A program made the position numbers and the translations under genes. A stretch of DNA of 11,890 nt from an uncultured Carnobacterium sp. (GTDB lineage Bacteria; Bacillota; Bacilli; Lactobacillales; Aerococcaceae): contig CALCML010000225.1 in the NCBI GenBank assembly GCA_937967765.1, positions 1 through 11,890 of the forward strand. Reading direction: 5' to 3'. A model generated the notes under the pieces. It made no database searches, was not told the DNA's origin, and saw only the letters and a list, made by a program, of their open reading frames with translations. Shown here in pieces: positions 1 to 6,279 of this stretch; position 1 is the first letter of the stretch, and every line of letters begins with the position of its first letter.

Positions 1-8
1 TCGATAGT

Positions 9-860
9 ATGAATTTTGTGCCTTTAAAATCTGGCATCTTTCAAATGGGAGATGCACATGGCCAAGGCTTTATCGAAGACCATGAGGCACCACCAGTGAT
101 GAAAAAGGTCCTTGCGTTTGAAATCGCGGATACGACCGTGACGAATCGTGAGTTTAAAGCATTTGTAGATGCGACAGGTTATACCACAACGGCAGAAACC
201 ATAGGAGATTCGTATGTATTTCACCTATTGGTCGAGCCAGAAAAAAGAGCAGAATACGCCCATGTATCGGGGTCATCATGGTGGCTTCTAGTGCCAGGTG
301 CTTGCTGGAACCATCCAACAGGACCGCAGTCTTCAATTGACGATGTAATGGACCATCCAGTCGTGCATGTTTCCTTACAAGATGCATTAGCTTACTGCGA
401 TTGGGCAAAAGTAAAATTGCCAACAGAAACGCAATGGGAATATGCCGCACGTGGCGGTACAACCACACAGTTTCCATGGGGCGATGAGCTCGAACAAGAC
501 GGTGAGTTTCATGCGAATACTTGGCAAGGAGATTTCCCTAATGTGAATACTGAAGCGGACGGATTTTTAGGAACGGCACCCGTGAAGAGTTTTGAACCAA
601 ATGGATATGGACTTTATCAGATGATTGGAAATGTCTGGGAATGGTGCTGTAACCATCGCGGAATTCCGTTTGAAGAAATCGAAGAAGACGCATCTCGTCC
701 CATTAATTTCGAATACGAATATGCGATTCGCGGAGGCTCCTTCTTATGCCATTGTTCATACTGCAACAGGTATCGCGTGGCCGCACGTAATGGCGCATTG
801 TGGGACTCAACATCGAGCCATTTAGGGTTTAGATGTGTCCGGAATCTTGGAGGCCGCTAA
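9..860 (+). CDS. Formylglycine-generating enzyme (sulfatase-modifying factor)
   Basis: Oxidises the active-site cysteine of type I sulfatases to formylglycine, using O2 and copper. The 283 residues cover a whole FGE-sulfatase domain: an N-terminal MGD turn (13-15), the VVHVS and KLPTETQWEYAARGG segments (118-150), GNVWEW (207-212), and the C-terminal core RGGSFLCHCSYCNRYR (241-256). C247 and C252 correspond to the redox/copper cysteines of true FGEs, which separates it from general C-type-lectin-like relatives that lack them. C249 between them is an additional cysteine. The segment WWLLVPGACWNHP (91-103) is also typical of bacterial FGEs. The start is uncertain: the frame is open to the left edge (two more codons) and no ribosome binding site can be seen, so the gene may begin outside, although ATG at 9 fits the usual domain start. 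It overlaps the next gene by one base (TAATG). No sulfatase is visible in the window. Confidence 0.9.
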   Translation: MNFVPLKSGIFQMGDAHGQGFIEDHEAPPVMKKVLAFEIADTTVTNREFKAFVDATGYTTTAETIGDSYVFHLLVEPEKRAEYAHVSGSSWWLLVPGACWNHPTGPQSSIDDVMDHPVVHVSLQDALAYCDWAKVKLPTETQWEYAARGGTTTQFPWGDELEQDGEFHANTWQGDFPNVNTEADGFLGTAPVKSFEPNGYGLYQMIGNVWEWCCNHRGIPFEEIEEDASRPINFEYEYAIRGGSFLCHCSYCNRYRVAARNGALWDSTSSHLGFRCVRNLGGR

Positions 861-1645
861 TGCACATTATTATTTATAGTATCATCGTGCTTTGTGCGAC
901 GATGATTGGAGCGATTACCGGGTTAGGCGGCGGCATTATCATCAAGCCAGCCTTCGATTTTGTCGGCATCGATACGACGAGCATGATTAGTGTGTATTCG
1001 ACTGTCGCGGTCTTTACGATGTGTCTTGTTTCTATTTATAAAAGAAGTAAGCAAGGATTTCATGTCCAAAAACAAATCGCGCTAGGATTGGCGTTCGGAT
1101 CGATTATTGGTGGGAAAATTGGAGATGTGGTTTTCCTTCATGCCGTAGAGAGTTGGGGTAGTCAAGCAGTGAGCGCAACACAATCCGTGATTCTATTTCT
1201 ATTACTCGGTGGCATTATTTTGTTCACCCTCAATAAGGAAAGCATTCGAACGCTAGAAGTAACGAATCTTGTGGCAATTGTGACAATCGGGCTAACAGTT
1301 GGTATCATTTCAGTCTATTTAGGCATTGGCGGAGGACCGCTAAATATTGCACTTTTGGTTTACTTCTTCTCGATGAAAGCCAAAGATGCAGCAGCCTATT
1401 CGATTTTGATGATTTTCTTTGCACAGATTATTAAGATGGGCACCGTCATTCGAGACTTTGAAAAATACAACAATGTCAGTCTCGTGATTTTAGCGATAGC
1501 GATTTTTGCGGTACTTGGTGGTTGGATTGGAACAAAAATCCAATCGAAACTCACGCACGAAGCCGTTGAAAAATTGTATTTAGGATTGATGGCTATTTTA
1601 GTATTTATGACCGCCTTTAATGTATTTAAATTTATCGGAGTATAA
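860..1645 (+). CDS. TauE/SafE family membrane permease
   Basis: An integral membrane protein of 261 residues from the COG0730 family, whose members are proposed exporters or importers of sulfite, sulfoacetate and other sulfur-containing or organic anions. The family's internal duplication is visible: a glycine-rich motif GAITGLGGG (17-25) in the first half and GIISVYLGIGGG (148-159) in the second, among roughly seven to eight hydrophobic segments. The start at 860 is preferred to an in-frame ATG at 833 because GGAGG (849-853) lies six bases before it, and the start overlaps the stop of the FGE gene. That coupling suggests the two proteins act together. Inference: it could move sulfite or sulfate released or handled during sulfatase activity, but substrates in this family cannot be read from sequence. 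Confidence 0.85.
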   Translation: MHIIIYSIIVLCATMIGAITGLGGGIIIKPAFDFVGIDTTSMISVYSTVAVFTMCLVSIYKRSKQGFHVQKQIALGLAFGSIIGGKIGDVVFLHAVESWGSQAVSATQSVILFLLLGGIILFTLNKESIRTLEVTNLVAIVTIGLTVGIISVYLGIGGGPLNIALLVYFFSMKAKDAAAYSILMIFFAQIIKMGTVIRDFEKYNNVSLVILAIAIFAVLGGWIGTKIQSKLTHEAVEKLYLGLMAILVFMTAFNVFKFIGV

Positions 1646-1650
1646 ACAAA

Positions 1651-1684
1651 CACCCAGGCAGTAATGCTTGGGTGCTTTGATTTT
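1651..1684. terminator. Bidirectional intrinsic terminator between tauE-like gene and rsmI
   Basis: A 10-bp stem, CACCCAGGCA (1651-1660) with TGCTTGGGTG (1665-1674), has one G-T pair and a GTAA loop. On the + strand it is followed by CTTTGATTTT. On the - strand the stem is followed by TTTGTTTATA. It sits six bases after the permease stop codon and 84 bases past the end of the convergent rsmI gene, so it can serve both. Confidence 0.85.
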
Positions 1685-1757
1685 ATATGGATTAGTTGTA
1701 GAGGAAACCATCATAAAATTCATGTCCTGTTGATTATGGAAAATCTTACGGATTTAT

Positions 1758-2648
1758 TTATGCATGTACCTCTTTGTAGACTTCTTGCTTTTTAAGGCCT
1801 AGATGTTTTGCGACAGCTTTAATCGCATCTTTTTGCGTAAGGTTTTGCTGTTCCATAAACCAGTCGACTTGTTCTGCAATCGAAAGTGAAGCGTCTGGTG
1901 TATTTTCTTCTAATGCGCCAGAAAGAGCAGTGGTCACTTCGTCTGGATTTTTATGTCCAATCAAGATGCAGCATTCGCCTTTTAATTCTTCTTCGTTTAC
2001 AAGGGCAACGAGTTCTGCGGCTGTTCCGCGAATGAACTCTTCGAAGGTTTTCGTCAATTCACGGCATAAAACGACAGATTGTTGTTCGCCGTAGACGGTT
2101 TGAATCGCCGAAAACGTATCTTTCAATCGGAAAGGTGATTCATATAAAATCACAGTCTCGCTATGCGTGCGTAATTGTTCTAGCGCTTCGATTTTTTCTT
2201 TCTTTTTACGTGGTAAGAAACCATAGAAATAGAACGGCTGAGGAACGAGGCCACTTGCGATAAGAGCCGTAATTCCCGCGTTTGCCCCTGGAAGAGGAAT
2301 GACAGGAATGCCGACTTCGACACAGGCTTGCACGAGTTCAAAACCTGGGTCGCTAATCGATGGTGTACCAGCGTCGCTCACTTGCGCGATGGTTTTTCCT
2401 TCTTGCAACCACTCGATGACTTGAGGGATTCTCTCCTGAGTATTATGTTCATGGAAACTCTTTTGCGGAGTCTCGATTTCAAAATGATTGAGTAACTTTT
2501 GCGTATGACGTGTATCTTCGGCTAGGATTAAATCCACGTCGCGAAGAGTATTTACCGCGCGGAAAGTCATATCTTCTAAGTTACCAATCGGAGTGGGGAC
2601 AAGGAATAGTTTTCCTTTGCCTTCAGTCCGATAACTCTGTTGTCTCAT
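1758..2648 (-). CDS. rsmI: 16S rRNA (cytidine-1402-2'-O)-methyltransferase RsmI
   Basis: Methylates the ribose 2'-OH of C1402 in 16S rRNA, near the ribosomal P site, using S-adenosylmethionine. The 296-residue protein is a complete tetrapyrrole-methylase fold: VPTPIGNL (17-24), AEDTRHT (43-49), [12 protein letters not shown] (91-102), the PLPGANA loop (118-124) and FYFYGFLP (139-146). The length fits the family (about 290). The start lies inside the 3' end of the GIY-YIG gene (26-base overlap), and an AGAAGGAG ribosome binding site stands about nine bases before it. The order trmN6-GIY-YIG-rsmI matches yabB-yazA-yabC of Bacillus subtilis, where the last gene is the rsmI orthologue. Confidence 0.96.
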   Translation of the reverse strand: MRQQSYRTEGKGKLFLVPTPIGNLEDMTFRAVNTLRDVDLILAEDTRHTQKLLNHFEIETPQKSFHEHNTQERIPQVIEWLQEGKTIAQVSDAGTPSISDPGFELVQACVEVGIPVIPLPGANAGITALIASGLVPQPFYFYGFLPRKKKEKIEALEQLRTHSETVILYESPFRLKDTFSAIQTVYGEQQSVVLCRELTKTFEEFIRGTAAELVALVNEEELKGECCILIGHKNPDEVTTALSGALEENTPDASLSIAEQVDWFMEQQNLTQKDAIKAVAKHLGLKKQEVYKEVHA

Positions 2649-2946
2649 GAGGCTGTTCTCCTTCTAAATAAATAATGACAGGACGGTCGACGGTTGCGCC
2701 AATCGTCTGTAGAAATGTTTCTTTTTTGGGGCGAGAAAATTTCTTGAACGCCGCTTCTGCCTTCATCGCTTCTTGCTTGGTGGCAAATTCTTTAGCGTAA
2801 AGGAGAGTGACGGGAGTTCTCACCCTTGTATATTTAGCACCTTTTCCGGCATTGTGAGTCGCGATTCGTTTTTCCAAATCAACCGTGTAGCCCGTATAAA
2901 AGGTCTGATCCTTGCAGAGAAGGACGTACATAAAGAACTGGCTCAT
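2623..2946 (-). CDS. yazA: GIY-YIG domain protein, YazA/UPF0213 family
   Basis: A small protein of 107 residues made almost wholly of a single GIY-YIG nuclease-like domain. The first strand [16 protein letters not shown] (6-21) supplies the two conserved Y/G motifs in the degenerate form normal for this family, followed by the conserved Arg ([17 protein letters not shown]) and a helix with the [11 protein letters not shown] signature (62-72). Homologues (YhbQ, YazA) are widespread; their cellular role is not settled. DNA nuclease activity has been shown for some UPF0213 members, so a DNA or RNA maintenance role is an inference. It overlaps the upstream trmN6 stop by ATGA and the downstream rsmI start by 26 bases, so the three genes are translationally coupled. 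A G-rich Shine-Dalgarno (GGGGGGA) is seven bases before the ATG. Confidence 0.9.
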   Translation of the reverse strand: MSQFFMYVLLCKDQTFYTGYTVDLEKRIATHNAGKGAKYTRVRTPVTLLYAKEFATKQEAMKAEAAFKKFSRPKKETFLQTIGATVDRPVIIYLEGEQPHETTELSD

Positions 2947-3707
2947 GCGTTGTCCCCCCAGAGGATACTTCTAATCTTATCGGTATATTCTTGATGCTCA
3001 TCGAAAACCGTAATCGGAGGCAATACCTTGAGTCCACCAGGAAGGCCGTCTTTCATTAATTCGATGAGGACGATATTGCTTTCTTTACCTTCTTTTGGAT
3101 GGACGAATTGCACGCGTTTCGCTTCGAGTCGATGAGCCCTTGCCTCGGTTAAAATATCCGTGAGACGGTCGGGTCTATGCACGAGATAGGCTTTTCCTTT
3201 CATCTTTAAGAGGCCAGAAATTGTCTGAAGTAAGTCTTCCAGTGGCAAATGCACTTCATGGCGAGCAATCGTGTAGGCTTCCTTCAAATTGGTTTGATTG
3301 GTTTCTTTGACCTTGAAATAAGGCGGATTGCAGGTAATAAAGTCGACCGAATCTTTCGGGATGATGCCTTTTAACTGACGGATATCCTGATTGATAAACG
3401 TGATGCGGTCTTCTGAGTCGTTGAGTTGGTTCGTACGCATCGCCATATCCCATAGCTGTTCTTGGATTTCAACAGCGGTAATGTGATTTTTGGTTTTATG
3501 GCTGAGTAAAAATGCCACCGCGCCGTTACCTGAGCAAAGGTCCATAATTGTAGCCTTTCTACTTTTTGCGATATTGGCAAAGTCTGCCAAAAGGACGGCA
3601 TCCAGCGAAAATGAGAAGACCTCACGACTTTGAATGATATCGATATTTTCTTTTTCGAGTCGATCGAGTCGCTCATGCGATTTCAATGGGACTTCCTTTT
3701 TTGTCAT
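2943..3707 (-). CDS. trmN6: tRNA1(Val) (adenine-37-N6)-methyltransferase TrmN6 (YabB/YfiC family)
   Basis: A SAM-dependent methyltransferase of 254 residues. Seen: the N-terminal block with [17 protein letters not shown] (27-43), motif [10 protein letters not shown] (56-64), an acidic end of strand 2 in AVEIQ (78-82), and the catalytic NPPY (127-130) used by N6-adenine methylases. The family member in Escherichia coli methylates A37 of tRNA-Val; the Gram-positive YabB group is annotated by homology. I place the start at 3707 (MTKKEVPL), because AGGAG (3718-3722) precedes it and the length then matches B. subtilis YabB (about 247). The frame stays open to an ATG at 3854, but those 49 extra codons run through the left arm of the intergenic inverted repeat and resemble no methyltransferase sequence. 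First gene of the trmN6-yazA-rsmI operon. Confidence 0.9.
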   Translation of the reverse strand: MTKKEVPLKSHERLDRLEKENIDIIQSREVFSFSLDAVLLADFANIAKSRKATIMDLCSGNGAVAFLLSHKTKNHITAVEIQEQLWDMAMRTNQLNDSEDRITFINQDIRQLKGIIPKDSVDFITCNPPYFKVKETNQTNLKEAYTIARHEVHLPLEDLLQTISGLLKMKGKAYLVHRPDRLTDILTEARAHRLEAKRVQFVHPKEGKESNIVLIELMKDGLPGGLKVLPPITVFDEHQEYTDKIRSILWGDNA

Positions 3708-3717
3708 TACTTTCCAA

Positions 3718-3722
3718 CTCCT
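3718..3722 (-). promoter_or_regulatory. Ribosome binding site fixing the trmN6 start
   Basis: AGGAG on the - strand, ten bases before the ATG at 3707. It supports this start over the upstream in-frame ATG at 3854, which has no comparable site. Confidence 0.6.
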
Positions 3723-3739
3723 ACAATTACTGTATCCAA

Positions 3740-3768
3740 AGTGTAACAACAAATTGGTAATGGCGCAA
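3740..3768 (-). promoter_or_regulatory. Candidate promoter of trmN6-yazA-rsmI
   Basis: On the - strand TTGCGC (3768-3763), a 17-base spacer and TACACT (3745-3740). Transcription would begin near 3733, giving a leader of about 26 bases containing the AGGAG site. The -35 box is only a half match. It lies at the outer edge of the left arm of the inverted repeat, so the element may supply or alter this promoter. Confidence 0.4.
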
Positions 3769-3997
3769 GAAGGGACACTATATAAGAAGGATTCCTTTCG
3801 AATTCCTACGGATTTATTTATACATTGCTGTAATGGGGTACCGGTTCGAGCCAAGGTCTCTCACCTTTAAAGCCTCAAAGAGAATGTACGGAATAAATTC
3901 CTACATTCTCTATTTCGCATTTAATACGATTCCCCATTACTGCAAGTATAAAATCCGTTGAATTCTACGGAATCATAGAGCGTCATTATCAATTTGT
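3749..3997. repeat. Long imperfect inverted repeat, MITE-like palindromic element
   Basis: The left part (3749-3838) and right part (3932-3997) are imperfect reverse complements. Three blocks can be matched by eye: ACAAATTG.TAATG.CGC (3749-3766 with 3980-3997, 16 of 18); GATTCC...GAATTC...ACGGATTT...TATAC (3790-3824 with 3946-3974, with small gaps); and TTGC.GTAATGGGG (3825-3838 with 3932-3945, one mismatch). The left part is longer by an insertion around 3767-3789. About 93 bases separate the arms and hold a second perfect hairpin (3879-3911). No protein is encoded and no clear target-site duplication was found. The layout (under 300 bp, long terminal inverted repeats, no coding content, intergenic) resembles a MITE or other palindromic intergenic repeat; an RNA-level role is the alternative. 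Copy number cannot be seen from this window. Confidence 0.75.
3879..3911. repeat. Central hairpin of the inverted-repeat element
   Basis: AGAGAATGTA (3879-3888) pairs perfectly with TACATTCTCT (3902-3911). Inside it, after one bulged C, GGAAT (3890-3894) pairs with ATTCC (3897-3901). There is no run of T after it on the + strand (ATTTCGCATTT) and only a short one on the - strand, so it is not a convincing terminator. It sits close to the centre of the larger palindrome. Confidence 0.7.
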
Positions 3998-4032
3998 AGG
4001 GGAAGGAAAGATAAAAAAACTCGATATACAAC

Positions 4033-4078
4033 TTTAGGTTTAGAGAAGTTTGGGATAAAAATCAACCTTAGGACCTAT
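4033..4078 (+). promoter_or_regulatory. Paired TTAGG-type boxes upstream of liaX (possible response-regulator site)
   Basis: Two related boxes, TTTAGGTTTA (4033-4042) and CTTAGGACCTAT (4067-4078), have their TTAGG parts 34 bases apart. The second contains the perfect palindrome TAGG-A-CCTA. They lie just upstream of the candidate -35 box, where an activating response regulator would bind. In Enterococcus the homologous operon is activated by LiaR. I am inferring LiaR-type binding from position and symmetry, not from a matched consensus. Confidence 0.4.
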
Positions 4079-4087
4079 GTTTTCGTT

Positions 4088-4116
4088 TTGGAAGTTCGGT
4101 ACACTAAGAATGTAAT
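4088..4116 (+). promoter_or_regulatory. Candidate promoter of liaXYZ
   Basis: TTGGAA (4088-4093), a 17-base spacer and TGTAAT (4111-4116). Transcription would start near 4123, leaving a short leader with AAGGGGG (4134-4140), eight bases before the liaX ATG. TACACT at 4100-4105 is another possible -10 but has no -35 at proper distance. Confidence 0.5.
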
Positions 4117-4148
4117 CAAGAACGAACCGATTTAAGGGGGAAGCGAAA

Positions 4149-5585
4149 ATGAATCAAAAAGATAGAATTTTAGAATTAGTAGACAAAGGAATTATTTCAG
4201 CAGAGGAAGCAGTAGTCTTACTCGAAAAAATGGGTGAGAAGGCAAGTGCGAAAGAACAACCCACTTCTAGCCAATTAGACTCAGTCATGGAAGGTGTGGC
4301 AAGTGCTTTTACTAAATTCTCTGCAAAAAGTGACCAAACAGATGACGCTATCCAAGTGGTGTTGAAGCGCGCGAAGGAAATTGATCGACGCATCGATGAA
4401 ATCAGAACGGCTGAGCAATTGGATTCGTTAACTGTGGATGAAGAAATGGAACTTGTTCGTCTGCAAGAAGAAGCGGAGCAATTAAATAACCAATATAAGA
4501 GTTTGTTACAAGAAAAGAAACAAGCCGATGCAAAAGTAAAAGCTGAAAAGAAACAAGAATGGGAAGAAAGCTTTAAGAAAGCGAAGAAGAAAGTGCAAGA
4601 CACTGACTGGGAAGATAAAACTCGTAGAACAGCGGGAAATATCTCTTCATGGGCTGCAAAATTCGCAGACTCAATTGTGACAGCGGTGGGATCAGTTATT
4701 CAAAATACAGAAGTGAACATGCCTTACTTAGAAGCCAAAAACGGCAAAAAAGTACCGTATCATTTCCATCAAGTGATTGATGATGCGAGTATTCTCGATT
4801 TCAAAGTGGCCAACGGAATTGTTCGTGTGAAGACTGTTCCTGGTAACACAATGACGATTGAAGGAAATTGCCGCGTGGCTGCGCAAGACGAAGAGTTCTT
4901 CGATGCGGAAGGATTTGTTCGTGACCGTGTGAAGGTTGGCGTGGACGACGATAAGATTGTCATCAAGAGTGTCAGCAAGCGCGTCTATTGCGACTGGACC
5001 ATTTCACTTCCGCAAAAAGTGTATGATTATGTAGCCATCAAAGGGTTGAATACAACCATTCATTTGAAAGAGTTAGAAGGAAAAGATTACTACTTCGAAG
5101 TGGATAATGGAGATATTCGTTTGAAAGATGTCAAAGGGGTTCTCCTTGAAGCCGAAACAGTGAACGGAAATCTTAAATATGAACACCTCGAATTCAAAGA
5201 TATCGTGTCTGAAACAGTAAACGGGAATATTCATCTCGATGGTCAATTCTTAGGAACAAAGCTAGAAGCCGTGACAGGGAATATTAAAGTAGCAGTGGCA
5301 CATCCTGAAACGAAAAAAGTCGATGTGGAAACAGTGAACGGAAATATTAAAATTGAAGTTGCTGAAGAAGTAGGGCTTGAAGCCGAAATTGAAACATCTC
5401 TTGGTGCGATTCGCTTTGATGAAACAGTCTTCGAAGTGATTCGACAAACGAAGGATTTAGCAGAAAGAAGTGCATTGATTCGTAAAACTCGAGACTCAAT
5501 GCCACGAGTAGTCGCAGAAACGACAACTGGAAATATTCAAGTAAATCAGCTACAATCAGATACAAGTAGCAAGAAAGAAGGATAA
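4149..5585 (+). CDS. liaX: LiaX-like DUF4097 envelope-stress protein
   Basis: 478 residues. The N-terminal 30 (KDRILELVDKGIISAEEAVVLLEKM) form the short helical segment found at the start of LiaX and Bacillus YvlB-type proteins. Residues about 70-150 are highly charged and probably coiled coil. Residues about 190-470 form a DUF4097 beta-helix with repeating turns: ETVNGNLK (336-343), ETVNGNIH (355-362), AVTGNIKV (374-381), ETVNGNIK (394-401), TTTGNIQV (458-465). There is no signal peptide or membrane segment. In Enterococcus faecalis LiaX is a sentinel for antimicrobial peptides and daptomycin, linked to LiaFSR control, and is followed by a PspC protein and a holin-like protein exactly as here. 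Assignment rests on domain order plus neighbours; liaFSR is not in the window. The stop is five bases before the next ATG. Confidence 0.88.
   Translation: MNQKDRILELVDKGIISAEEAVVLLEKMGEKASAKEQPTSSQLDSVMEGVASAFTKFSAKSDQTDDAIQVVLKRAKEIDRRIDEIRTAEQLDSLTVDEEMELVRLQEEAEQLNNQYKSLLQEKKQADAKVKAEKKQEWEESFKKAKKKVQDTDWEDKTRRTAGNISSWAAKFADSIVTAVGSVIQNTEVNMPYLEAKNGKKVPYHFHQVIDDASILDFKVANGIVRVKTVPGNTMTIEGNCRVAAQDEEFFDAEGFVRDRVKVGVDDDKIVIKSVSKRVYCDWTISLPQKVYDYVAIKGLNTTIHLKELEGKDYYFEVDNGDIRLKDVKGVLLEAETVNGNLKYEHLEFKDIVSETVNGNIHLDGQFLGTKLEAVTGNIKVAVAHPETKKVDVETVNGNIKIEVAEEVGLEAEIETSLGAIRFDETVFEVIRQTKDLAERSALIRKTRDSMPRVVAETTTGNIQVNQLQSDTSSKKEG
5155..5352 (+). repeat. Repeated beta-helix turns in liaX
   Basis: The nucleotide motif GAAACAGTRAACGGRAAT recurs near 5155, 5213 and 5331, encoding ETVNGN each time, with looser relatives before and after. 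The copies differ mainly at synonymous positions, which suggests old duplication kept by structural need, not recent expansion. Confidence 0.65.
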
Positions 5586-5590
5586 ACAAA

Positions 5591-5890
5591 ATGAAAAAAT
5601 TAAGACGCTCAAGAAAGAACAGAGTTGTTTGTGGGGTGTTGGGAGGTATTGCAGAATACTTCGAGGTAGATCCAACAATTGTACGTGTGCTGTATATCCT
5701 TTGTAGTTTCTCAGGATTCCCTATTTTCCTATACATCTTACTTGCTATCATTATTCCAGAAGAAAGAACTGGGTATTACCGTGACGATAGACGCAGAAAT
5801 ACTTACTATTACACTTCTGGAAGCTCTCGCCCGCGTAAAACAGCGCGCCGCGTAGAGGAAGATGATGACGACGATTGGAGTGATTTTTAG
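5591..5890 (+). CDS. liaY: LiaY-like PspC domain protein
   Basis: 99 residues with a compact PspC domain at the N-terminus: a basic start, then VVCGVLGGIAEYFEVDPTIVR (12-32), followed by a hydrophobic segment (about 33-56) that should anchor it in the membrane. The tail is polar and ends in an acidic run (DDDDDW). PspC-type proteins act in membrane-stress responses; in E. faecalis LiaY is the second gene of liaXYZ and has been linked to membrane remodelling under antimicrobial peptide attack. The AGAAGGA ribosome binding site overlaps the end of liaX, and the TAG stop overlaps the next start (TAGTG), so the three genes are coupled. Confidence 0.88.
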   Translation: MKKLRRSRKNRVVCGVLGGIAEYFEVDPTIVRVLYILCSFSGFPIFLYILLAIIIPEERTGYYRDDRRRNTYYYTSGSSRPRKTARRVEEDDDDDWSDF

Positions 5891-6228
5891 TGTCAATTAC
5901 TAAAAAGATTGCCATTAACACATTAGGGTTCTTGGTGATTGCGTGGTTTGTACCACAATTTTACGTTACGAACTGGGTAGCAGCGCTTGTTGCAAGTATC
6001 GTTCTCGCGGTACTAAACCTATCTGTTAAACCGATTTTATTCCTTTTAACATTACCAGTAACGATTGTAACGTTTGGATGCTTTAGCTTTGTGTTAAATG
6101 CGATGATGTTAAGCCTAACATCATGGTTTGTAGGACCGGGATTCTCATTCTCGGATCCACTCATTACCTTAGTAGTAAGCATTCTGTTAACGATTTTCCA
6201 ACGCTTTGTTGAAAATCTAGTAGACTAA
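5890..6228 (+). CDS. liaZ: LiaZ-like membrane protein, phage holin family 4 / YvlD
   Basis: 112 residues, very hydrophobic, with about four membrane segments (roughly 7-24, 30-46, 49-76, 88-105). The pattern NLSVKPILFLLTLPVTIVTFG (43-63) and the following NAMMLSL are characteristic of the YvlD / holin family 4 proteins. Despite the family name, these chromosomal proteins are not part of a prophage; they regularly follow DUF4097 and PspC genes. Translation begins with GTG at 5890, overlapping the liaY stop by one base, with GGAG (5877-5880) nine bases before it. Last gene of the operon, followed by a strong terminator. Confidence 0.88.
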   Translation: MSITKKIAINTLGFLVIAWFVPQFYVTNWVAALVASIVLAVLNLSVKPILFLLTLPVTIVTFGCFSFVLNAMMLSLTSWFVGPGFSFSDPLITLVVSILLTIFQRFVENLVD

Positions 6229-6234
6229 TAAATA

Positions 6235-6270
6235 AAAAATAAGCGACCAATTTGGTCGCTTATTTTTGTT
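6235..6270. terminator. Bidirectional terminator between liaZ and the DUF421 gene
   Basis: A 15-bp perfect stem, AAAAATAAGCGACCA (6235-6249) with TGGTCGCTTATTTTT (6253-6267). The T-run on the right and A-run on the left make it work on both strands. It begins seven bases after the liaZ stop and ends about ten bases from the convergent gene's stop. Confidence 0.93.
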
Positions 6271-6279
6271 TGGATTCCA

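Noticed and set aside
833..859. ATG at 833 as start of the TauE/SafE gene
   Set aside because: It lies inside the FGE gene without a ribosome binding site, whereas GGAGG at 849-853 serves ATG 860, and the added residues are not hydrophobic like the family's start.
3831..3866. GGGGTACCGGTTCGAGCC resembles a T-box or a tRNA T-arm
   Set aside because: It does not match the T-box core GGTGGNACCGCG, the bases beside TTCGAGC do not form a five-pair T stem, and no acceptor stem or anticodon arm can be built. No tRNA gene or T-box leader is called.
5347..5751. Frame of 134 codons on the - strand across the liaX-liaY junction
   Set aside because: It is antisense to two well-supported genes, has no ribosome binding site and no recognisable domain; the same reasoning removes the other overlapping frames in the window.
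5890..6228. Holin-family protein as evidence of prophage
   Set aside because: The family name is historical; the gene is in the liaXYZ arrangement with no phage genes nearby.
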